A DNA stretch of 25,445 bases from a virus: positions 1-25,445 of IMG/VR virus record IMGVR_UViG_3300017989_000416. The stretch is one strand, 5' to 3'. Each line of letters starts with the position of its first letter. Position 1 is the first letter of the stretch. Below, piece after piece: positions 15,879 to 21,210 of the stretch. The notes under the pieces are model-generated. The model worked only from the letters and a program-made list of their open reading frames with translations, did no database searches and was not told where the DNA came from. The position numbers were made by a program, and so were the translations under genes.

Positions 15879-16796
15879 TTACGCGTTGGTCGAGGCTGTC
15901 CAGTCTATCAACATGCCTTTTTCATCGACGAGGTTAGCCACATACACAGGATCCATAAGCTGGAACGTTGCGCCTGTGACAGCCGTGGTGATGTTGGCCG
16001 CATTGTCAGCTAACATGATTTGCAGGTTCGGCCCGATGAAGCCGGTCGAGCTGGTGACGGTATCCACAATGGCGATATCGGCGGCGTTGGCTGTCCAGAT
16101 TTTGCCGTCGTGGATGTCTACCCGTGCGCTCAGGGTTGTGCGGCAGTCGATTGCGCCGACTGCGAAGTTGCCGTAAATGTAGAAGTTCTTGATCTCTACA
16201 TCGTCGGCCCCAACAAGGGCGATTGCGCTGTTCGCACCGGCAGCCGCAGCGCCGAAGTGCTTGTATCCGTCAATCAACAGCCGGTCAGCCGCGGCGGTCG
16301 TGATGATTGTGTCCGTGGCCTGTCCGGTTACGTCTCGATACTCACAGTCGATGATGGCGCAGTCGGTTGAACTCACTTCGATGACGCCGGTCGTCGCGTC
16401 GATGCCGCCGGTAAAGCGGAGGTTCTGGATGGTCACGCCAGCCGCGGCAAGTTTGCAGTCGCCGGCGGCAGCAGTAGCGTTCAGCGTCGGCATCTGTCGC
16501 CCGCGCCGAATGCCGATGACCGTCACGCCGGCCACGTCGATGTCCACCGCGCTGTCAGCCGCCAAACTTTCGGTATGCGCGGGGTGAACCCAAATCACAT
16601 CATCATGGCTGGCTGTGCATTTGTTCACAGCCGCGTCAATGGTGCTCAACGGGTCGTCCCACGACAAGCCGCTCGCGGTTGCAGAGCCGCTGTTGCTATC
16701 CACGAAGTACGCATCGCCAGCGAAGTCGCCAGGGTACATGACAAGCTGGCCATTCATCCATCGGGAGTACAGCGCCCCACGAGGTGCTTCACTCAT
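15879..16796 (-). CDS. Head-associated right-handed beta-helix protein
   Basis: 305 residues with an almost ideal ribosome-binding site. After about 28 residues it has F-V-D-S-N-S-G-S-x-x-x-x-G-L-S-W-D-D-P-L-S-T-I-D-A-A, the typical entry of pectate-lyase-like beta-helices, then rung-like strands (V-T-V-I-G-I, V-T-I-Q-N-L-R-F, A-I-I-D-C-E-Y, V-E-I-K-N-F-Y-I-Y). The last 60 residues leave the helix. Location two genes after the major capsid, between the decoration candidate and the glycosyltransferase, suggests a capsid fibre or spike instead of a tail spike. No obvious catalytic set is visible. A tail role is possible but less likely from gene order. Confidence 0.78.
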   Translation of the reverse strand: MSEAPRGALYSRWMNGQLVMYPGDFAGDAYFVDSNSGSATASGLSWDDPLSTIDAAVNKCTASHDDVIWVHPAHTESLAADSAVDIDVAGVTVIGIRRGRQMPTLNATAAAGDCKLAAAGVTIQNLRFTGGIDATTGVIEVSSTDCAIIDCEYRDVTGQATDTIITTAAADRLLIDGYKHFGAAAAGANSAIALVGADDVEIKNFYIYGNFAVGAIDCRTTLSARVDIHDGKIWTANAADIAIVDTVTSSTGFIGPNLQIMLADNAANITTAVTGATFQLMDPVYVANLVDEKGMLIDWTASTNA

Positions 16797-16810
16797 GGTA
16801 TATCTCCTTA
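16797..16810 (-). promoter_or_regulatory. Strong ribosome-binding site resembling T7 gene 10 leader
   Basis: Read on the coding strand the 14 bases before the beta-helix ATG are TAAGGAGATATACC. AAGGAGATATACC is identical to the end of the well-known T7 gene 10 leader. The decoration candidate upstream has the related AGGAGGAGAATACC before its ATG. Both genes also begin ATGAGTGA. High translation is expected. Confidence 0.8.
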
Positions 16811-16820
16811 TTTCGAGAGA

Positions 16821-16844
16821 GGGGGACGCTGTTACACGTCCCCC
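16821..16844 (-). promoter_or_regulatory. 8-bp GC-rich hairpin between decoration and beta-helix genes
   Basis: On the minus strand GGGGGACG pairs perfectly with CGTCCCCC across an 8-base loop. It begins 8 bases after the decoration candidate stop. The sequence after it is TCTCTCGAAA, too poor in T for a confident terminator. Possible partial terminator or RNA-stability element. Confidence 0.7.
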
Positions 16845-16852
16845 AGGTTAGA

Positions 16853-17338
16853 TTAGGACGGCTTCACGTAGACGTACACGCCAGAGCTGTCCGCCCCGTT
16901 GAGCTGGTCACGCTTGACGCGCGAGCCGCCACGGACGTACACAGCCGACACGTTGTCTGTGCCGGTGTTTCCACCCTCAGAGGCATGGACACGCACATGC
17001 GTAAATCCATCGTCCAGGTCTGACGCGTGGCATTCCAGGATCACCCAGTTGCCATCAGCGTCAATCGGCGCGGCGGTATCATAGTCACCGGATGCCGCGG
17101 AGGTGGTCAGCGCCTTGGAGTAGCTACCTGCGCTGTCCTTGGCCTGTTCCAGGTGGCATTCGTCGAGGTCATCGCCGGCGTTCCAGGTGCCAAGCTCCAC
17201 CTTGCACAGGAAGGTCTCGAAATCTTCCATCGACACCCAGTGGAGCGACGTATCGCTGCCGTTGGTGTTCGTGCCGCCGATATCCGTTTCGGTGAACGGG
17301 AAGTCCACCGCAATCAGTTGGGAAAGGTACTCACTCAT
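16853..17338 (-). CDS. Probable capsid decoration / head protein
   Basis: 161 residues, starting S-E-Y-L-S-Q-L-I-A-V-D-F. Strand-rich, acidic, with W-V-S-M-E-D-F-E-T-F-L-C near 34-45 and W-V-I-L-E-C-H-A-S-D near 98-107; the ending runs V-Y-V-R-G-G-S-R-V-K-R-D-Q-L. No known enzyme motif. It directly follows the major capsid gene, with the ribosome-binding site AGGAGGAG beginning inside the capsid stop codon context, so high and coordinated expression is expected. That place is usual for cement or decoration proteins. Family not recognised. Confidence 0.68.
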   Translation of the reverse strand: MSEYLSQLIAVDFPFTETDIGGTNTNGSDTSLHWVSMEDFETFLCKVELGTWNAGDDLDECHLEQAKDSAGSYSKALTTSAASGDYDTAAPIDADGNWVILECHASDLDDGFTHVRVHASEGGNTGTDNVSAVYVRGGSRVKRDQLNGADSSGVYVYVKPS

Positions 17339-17350
17339 GGTATTCTCCTC

Positions 17351-18682
17351 CTATGACCGGCTCTGCAATACGACGATGGGCGACTGCGTGTTCGTGCCCT
17401 TGTACGGCGTCAACGAGCTTCTCCACATCGGCATACCGTTGCAGCGAAGCGTGAACTTGTATGTCATCTCGTCGTACAGGAACCGCACGTGGACGCTGGA
17501 CGATGAGTCCATCCCGCCCTTGTCGATCCAGAGGTACTGCGACATGTCGGTCAGGATGATGTCGCCCAACGTGCCGAGCGTCTGGCACTGCTCGATAGGA
17601 ATGACCGGACGGCCATACAGCATCGAGTACGGCGACTGTGAAAGCCCACCCGGAGGCAGGTACACAGGTGCTCCGCCGGTGCCAACGTTCAGCGCCATGC
17701 TGTACAGCTGCGGCTCGATGTCCTGATTGATAAGCCACACACTGTTACCCCGTGACGGCGCATACAGGCGTGACCACATCTTGAAGATGTTCTCAGCCAC
17801 AACGGTCGTCGCAGCCTGGCCGGTTTCTTTGCTCACCCGGACATAGACATCGCTGTCATTCAGCAAGCCCTTCGGCTGGCCGACGCCAGTACCGTTGACG
17901 ATGCCGTCCTGAATCTTGAAGTTCATCTCTTCTGCGAACGCCTGTCCCAGCAGGGATTCCAGCGCGGTCGAGTCGGCCAGAAGCTCCTCAGTCGCGTAGC
18001 AGACGGCGCGCAGTTTCTTGAGCGCCAATTCCTGCTGCTTCACCTTCGGGTCGCTTGCGGTCGTGGTGTCGGCTTCGTCAGTCCAGGATGCCTGCACGCC
18101 ACCCCAGCGGGAACCATCGGCCCGGCTGGTTTCGTCGATGCTGTTCCATACCAGTCGATTCGAGTTGCCACTGATCGGGATGCGCCGACAACGGCCCAAA
18201 AGCTGGCTGTTGTCATACGTGCGCTTGATGAGTTCGGCGGCGAAGTCTGCCTGCACCAGGAACCCACCGTCAGACGGCACAGACTCCGACAGGCCAGAAG
18301 GCGCGTTCTTCGTATGCGCCCGGTCAAGTCGGCTGTCCTTGTACGAGGGGTCGATGCCTACACGCGCCACGGCCTGCAACTGTTCGCCCAACGTCTTGAA
18401 CTTGTCTGGCTCTTGTCGAACCTGCGCGGCGACTTTCTTCTCTTTGATGGTCTCAAGCGGGTCGGTGATGGCCTTGCGCCCAGGAACCTCAGACTCAAAG
18501 GCTTCCAGTGCGGCCAGCGACTTCTCGCGCTCTTCCATGGCCTTGATTTCGGCCTGCAAGTCAACGGCCTCGCTGATCCACTCGTCAGCCTGCGCCAGTT
18601 CGTCGGCAGTGGCGTCCGGGTTCTCGATGATGGACTTGGCCTCTGCGCGAAGCCGGGCCAGTTCCTCCAATTTCTTCTTCAT
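17351..18682 (-). CDS. Major capsid protein, HK97 fold, with N-terminal delta domain
   Basis: 443 residues. Residues 1-65 form a charged coiled coil (delta/scaffold domain). F-K-T-L-G-E-Q-L-Q-A-V at 95-105 and G-L-S-E-S-V-P-S-D-G-G-F-L-V at 130-143 are signature segments of HK97-type capsids; the P-domain helix and A-domain follow, with the ending M-T-Y-K-F-T-L-R-C-N-G. Forms the icosahedral shell. The delta domain is expected to be removed by the protease encoded just upstream, probably between residues 65 and 95; the exact site is not visible. ATG follows the protease stop by one base, with GGAGGTG as ribosome-binding site inside the protease end. Confidence 0.95.
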   Translation of the reverse strand: MKKKLEELARLRAEAKSIIENPDATADELAQADEWISEAVDLQAEIKAMEEREKSLAALEAFESEVPGRKAITDPLETIKEKKVAAQVRQEPDKFKTLGEQLQAVARVGIDPSYKDSRLDRAHTKNAPSGLSESVPSDGGFLVQADFAAELIKRTYDNSQLLGRCRRIPISGNSNRLVWNSIDETSRADGSRWGGVQASWTDEADTTTASDPKVKQQELALKKLRAVCYATEELLADSTALESLLGQAFAEEMNFKIQDGIVNGTGVGQPKGLLNDSDVYVRVSKETGQAATTVVAENIFKMWSRLYAPSRGNSVWLINQDIEPQLYSMALNVGTGGAPVYLPPGGLSQSPYSMLYGRPVIPIEQCQTLGTLGDIILTDMSQYLWIDKGGMDSSSSVHVRFLYDEMTYKFTLRCNGMPMWRSSLTPYKGTNTQSPIVVLQSRS

Positions 18683-18683
18683 C

Positions 18684-19397
18684 TCAATACACCTCCAACG
18701 ATTGCATTCTTAGCTTCAATTCCAAACGCTTGCGCTCGTCTTCGTGTGTAGTGAGTGCCGGTTCTGGCGGCTCGGCTACGGCAAGAAGTTCTTGCAATGC
18801 GTCAATCCCACGCGTCACAAGCTCTTGGCTCTTTTCTGTGTCGGTGTCCTCATGCTCTCGCAGCAATGCGAGTATGATTTCGATACGGTCTAGCTGGTCA
18901 TAGTCGGCCAGCTTCTCAAGCGGGTCGTCTAGCTGAAAGCCCTTGACGCCCGTGATAGTGGCCTGGTCGTTCATCGCAATTGTCACGGGGGAGAACTCGT
19001 ACAGCCGCAACTCATTCAGCAGATGCACGCGCTTGCCGTCCAGGTCTGACCACGTGTCCTTGACAATGTCGTAACCAATGGACAGTTCACTGATAACACC
19101 ATCGCGCATCAACGTGCGAACGTCACGGCCAAGCGACGTATCTGAGATGTACGCCTTGACGAACAGCCCGTGCGCGTCCTCAGTCATCTCCAGAGGCTTG
19201 CCAATGGGTTGTGTCCAGTTGTGCTGCCAGACCACCTTGATTCTGTGGGCGCGCTCTGCGATGGTTTTCTTAAATGCGCCCGGTAGTACGATGTCCCCCC
19301 CATCGTCGAGATTGTTGAATGCCGACGCGTAGCCCGTGAAGGTTCCGGCGTCTTCGTCAATCTCTTTGACCTCGAATGGAAATGCCTTGTACTGCAT
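18684..19397 (-). CDS. Prohead maturation protease (HK97 type, U35 / S78 family)
   Basis: 237 residues, TGGAGG in front of ATG. F-T-G-Y-A-S-A-F-N-N-L-D-D-G-G-D at 20-35 is the family opening; V-V-W-Q-H-N-W-T-Q-P-I-G (55-66) carries the catalytic His59 and E-L-S-I-G-Y (104-109) the catalytic Ser106; L-Y-E-F-S-P-V-T-I at 132-140 is the usual third block. Residues after about 155 form a helical, charged tail that could act as a scaffold or targeting segment. Cleaves the capsid delta domain and itself inside the prohead. Located directly upstream of the capsid gene, as expected. Confidence 0.95.
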   Translation of the reverse strand: MQYKAFPFEVKEIDEDAGTFTGYASAFNNLDDGGDIVLPGAFKKTIAERAHRIKVVWQHNWTQPIGKPLEMTEDAHGLFVKAYISDTSLGRDVRTLMRDGVISELSIGYDIVKDTWSDLDGKRVHLLNELRLYEFSPVTIAMNDQATITGVKGFQLDDPLEKLADYDQLDRIEIILALLREHEDTDTEKSQELVTRGIDALQELLAVAEPPEPALTTHEDERKRLELKLRMQSLEVY

Positions 19398-19422
19398 GAT
19401 TTACCTCCAGTAGAACGCAAAA

Positions 19423-19467
19423 GAGCCAGCCGGGGCGGACTGTCTGACAGTCATCCCCAACTGGCTC
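19423..19467 (-). terminator. 45-base long near-perfect hairpin with short U-tract, possible terminator or attenuator
   Basis: Minus strand: three paired blocks GAGCCAG/CTGGCTC (7 bp), GGGG/CCCC (4 bp) and GACTGTC/GACAGTC (7 bp) separated by two symmetric 2-base internal loops, total 45 bases. TTTT follows directly. It lies between the short-gene cluster (stop at 19498) and the protease ribosome-binding site, with about 20 bases to spare. The central GACTGTC-T-GACAGTC is also a dyad that a protein could bind. The U-tract is short, so partial termination or an RNA-stability role is as likely as full termination. Confidence 0.6.
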
Positions 19468-19497
19468 AATAGGCTCTGCTGGTATTGCGTTATGCGG

Positions 19498-19707
19498 TTA
19501 TTGGTACGCCGTGAATCCTAGCTCAATATCTGGCAATCGCTCGCCACAATACGGGCAGAACTTGATGCTGTGCTGTTCTCCATCGTCAAATATCCACCCA
19601 CCATAAACCCACTCAATGCCCTCTTCGCTGTCCTTGCACCAGTGCGCCACAGACATGCGCGCCATGCCACGCGAATCACGTTCTGGCTTGATTACTATTC
19701 GGCTCAT
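19498..19707 (-). CDS. Small cysteine-pair protein (zinc-type), unknown
   Basis: 69 residues from ATG at 19707, which overlaps the upstream stop as ATGA (GGGGGGAGCC in front). C51-P-Y-C54-G-E-R-L is a zinc knuckle; C24 and nearby H22 or H46 could complete the site. The N-terminus is basic. Last gene of the short-gene cluster before the hairpin. Proteins with a single C-P-x-C-G-x-x-L end are common and usually unassigned in phages. Confidence 0.65.
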   Translation of the reverse strand: MSRIVIKPERDSRGMARMSVAHWCKDSEEGIEWVYGGWIFDDGEQHSIKFCPYCGERLPDIELGFTAYQ

Positions 19708-19853
19708 CGGCTCCCCCCATGATTCACTCCCCACACGACCGCCGCTAGCCGCCGCGCCAGAAACGTCGGCATCCATTGGCGGTATCGGTAGTACAGGCGC
19801 ATGATCTCGCCCAGTTCAGGCTTCGTCAGGCCGTTGATAATCGGCTGGCTCAT
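19704..19853 (-). CDS. 49-residue basic protein, unknown
   Basis: Frame from ATG at 19853, joined by ATGA overlaps both to the upstream gene and to the next. Sequence reads M-S-Q-P-I-I-N-G-L-T-K-P-E-L-G-E-I-M-R-L, then R-Y-R-Q-W-M-P-T-F-L-A-R-R-L-A-A-V-V-W, basic with one amphipathic helix. GGGGGGAGAG precedes ATG. No family recognised. The two overlaps and the ribosome-binding site support a real gene. Confidence 0.62.
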   Translation of the reverse strand: MSQPIINGLTKPELGEIMRLYYRYRQWMPTFLARRLAAVVWGVNHGGSR

Positions 19854-20089
19854 AGCTCTCCCCCCATAATTGTCACAGCGTCTTCCGTAATATTGAGCAG
19901 GTCATTCACCGTCAACGGAACCTCTTCTTTACTACGCTTATCCTTGACCATCAGCACGCCCGGCCCCGCAATGCGCCCCAGCTTGACGCCGGTCGGTGAG
20001 CAGAACCAGTAGACGCCGCCGGAATGCTCCCAGTGCCATGAAGCGGTACTATACGATTGTGCGTTATACGGCGTGCGGGTCTCAGTCAT
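19850..20089 (-). CDS. 79-residue unknown protein
   Basis: ATG at 20089 overlaps the upstream gene by 8 bases; an earlier start would reach far into that gene. Reads M-T-E-T-R-T-P-Y-N-A-Q-S-Y, then W-H-W-E-H-S-G-G-V-Y-W-F-C-S-P-T-G-V-K-L-G-R-I-A-G, and a C-terminal part with L-T-V-N-D-L-L-N-I-T-E-D-A. Looks like a small beta domain with a helix; no motif recognised. The stop overlaps the next ATG. Confidence 0.6.
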   Translation of the reverse strand: MTETRTPYNAQSYSTASWHWEHSGGVYWFCSPTGVKLGRIAGPGVLMVKDKRSKEEVPLTVNDLLNITEDAVTIMGGEL

Positions 20090-20378
20090 ACATCGGCCCC
20101 CGGCAGTTCGGACACTTGCCATCGCGGTACTCGCTTACAAGCGGACTCGTGCCGCACCACGCGCAGCGGTGGCGATGCTCGATTGGGGTAGCGGCTGACA
20201 CCATACCTTTAGGTGGCGTTATCCAACTACCAATGTGAGTCGATGCCTGCGTATCAACCACTTCGTTATACTGCCAGTCTCGCAAGCCCGTTGTCCAACC
20301 TTGCGGCGCGCTTGGTGCAAGGGTATGTATATGGCTACCTTGCGCCGGCAACGAGTGGCTGTGCATTCCAGTGTCCAT
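20082..20378 (-). CDS. Small His-rich, zinc-ribbon protein
   Basis: 98 residues from ATG at 20378, which shares a base with the upstream membrane-protein stop (TGATG). The N-terminus is rich in histidine (H6, H8, H16, H18); the C-terminus has C72-A-W-C75 and C89-P-N-C92, a zinc-ribbon pair. Glycine and proline in the middle suggest a flexible linker (30-60). The function is unknown; zinc-ribbon proteins of this size often act in nucleic-acid or protein contacts. Confidence 0.66.
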   Translation of the reverse strand: MDTGMHSHSLPAQGSHIHTLAPSAPQGWTTGLRDWQYNEVVDTQASTHIGSWITPPKGMVSAATPIEHRHRCAWCGTSPLVSEYRDGKCPNCRGPMYD

Positions 20379-20503
20379 CACTTTCCCCCCAGCTCGCGCG
20401 CCTTGCGCTTCGCGGCCCACATTGCCAACAGGATCATCACCGCAATCGTTACAAGCACGCCGGCGACGAATCCGCCCCAGAATGGCCCGATGAAGATGGT
20501 CAT
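20378..20503 (-). CDS. 41-residue single-pass membrane protein
   Basis: Not in longer open frames. ATG at 20503 overlaps the stop of a 12-codon ORF as ATGA. Reads M-T-I-F-I-G-P-F-W-G-G-F-V-A-G-V-L-V-T-I, followed by a hydrophobic run to about residue 29, then W-A-A-K-R-K-A-R-E-L, a positive tail that by the positive-inside rule stays in the cytoplasm. No Lys or Arg within the membrane segment. Similar to the many small phage inner-membrane proteins; a holin-like or pore role is possible but not shown. Confidence 0.62.
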   Translation of the reverse strand: MTIFIGPFWGGFVAGVLVTIAVMILLAMWAAKRKARELGGK

Positions 20504-20538
20504 ACGTCACCGCCCAATCGTTCAATCTTCCGGCTCAT
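20500..20538 (-). CDS. 12-residue ORF, possible leader peptide for membrane protein
   Basis: ATG at 20538 with a strong GAGGAGAG ribosome-binding site; reads M-S-R-K-I-E-R-L-G-G-D-V and stops by TGA overlapping the ATG of the next gene. The short basic peptide may serve only to couple translation to the downstream membrane protein. It could also be a chance frame. Confidence 0.4.
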   Translation of the reverse strand: MSRKIERLGGDV

Positions 20539-20548
20539 AGCTCTCTCC

Positions 20549-20737
20549 TCACCACTGAATAAGGTCAATCAATAGTATGAATGCTCCGACCACAAACACG
20601 ACCACCGCATATACCAAAAAGCCTATCGCAAGCATCTCTGCCAACGGGAGTAACACATAACATACGAATGCTAATCCGAGTGCGGGTATCGCCGAAGCCA
20701 TACCAATCGCTGCGATCTTCCTGATAGTTTCGTTCAT
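20549..20737 (-). CDS. 62-residue two-pass membrane protein
   Basis: ATG at 20737 with AGGAGCC upstream. Two hydrophobic segments of about 18-20 residues (about 9-33 and 37-58) separated by a short turn. Mostly Ala, Leu, Ile and Val. It resembles class II holins in size and topology, but it lies between portal and protease and no endolysin is seen, so a holin call is not justified. Visibly AT-richer than the portal gene. Confidence 0.65.
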   Translation of the reverse strand: MNETIRKIAAIGMASAIPALGLAFVCYVLLPLAEMLAIGFLVYAVVVFVVGAFILLIDLIQW

Positions 20738-20751
20738 GGCTCTTGGCTCCT
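20734..20751 (-). repeat. Start-associated repeat copy 2
   Basis: Second perfect copy of the 18-base AGGAGCCAAGAGCCATGA, here in front of the two-pass membrane protein. The match ends right after the start codon, as in known start-associated sequences of some mycobacteriophages. Confidence 0.85.
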
Positions 20752-20763
20752 TTCTCTTCTATA

Positions 20764-21189
20764 TCATAGAGTAGGATCAATAATAGACGGTGCTGGCGTT
20801 AGCCCTATAGAAGTCCAGGTAAGTAGCCCCCCATTGGCTACATGTTGCTGTAGCAAAGCTTGATGCGCCGCGAACTCTTCCGCTTGCTGCTTCCGCTTGT
20901 GCTCCTCTTCTAACCTTTTCAACTCTTGCTCGGCTTTGTATTCAGGAGATTGCCTATAAATACGCTCACGCTCAAGCTCAAGCTCGCGCTTAGCACTATA
21001 TTCTTGATATGCTGCTATACAGTCTGGGCATTGCACACTAACATCGTATTCGCTACCAGTATATTCCCATCCAGCAGAATCAAAATCACCCGTTTTTAGT
21101 TCCCATGGTGATATATATTGATCTAACACGAACTCTGGCGAAATTTTTCCACAACCACACGTTAACCTGAACGCCTTTACTCGTATCAT
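20764..21189 (-). CDS. Zinc-finger plus coiled-coil protein, unknown
   Basis: 141 residues. C11-x-C13 and C54-P-D-C57 form a zinc-type pair; residues 62-115 are a highly charged coiled coil (E/K/R/Q heptads), and a short hydrophobic tail follows. ATG has the same 18-base start context as the membrane protein after it (AGGAGCC, then AAGAGCCATGA). AT-richer than its neighbours by eye, a sign of separate origin. No family recognised. Confidence 0.65.
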   Translation of the reverse strand: MIRVKAFRLTCGCGKISPEFVLDQYISPWELKTGDFDSAGWEYTGSEYDVSVQCPDCIAAYQEYSAKRELELERERIYRQSPEYKAEQELKRLEEEHKRKQQAEEFAAHQALLQQHVANGGLLTWTSIGLTPAPSIIDPTL

Positions 21190-21203
21190 GGCTCTTGGCT
21201 CCT
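21186..21203 (-). repeat. Start-associated repeat copy 1
   Basis: AGGAGCCAAGAGCCATGA, 18 bases that hold the ribosome-binding site and first codon of the zinc/coiled-coil gene. An identical copy lies at 20734-20751. Confidence 0.85.
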
Positions 21204-21210
21204 CTCAGCC

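Noticed and set aside
20549-20737. Holin call for the two-pass membrane protein
   Set aside because: Topology fits, but there is no endolysin nearby and the gene lies among head genes; kept as unknown.
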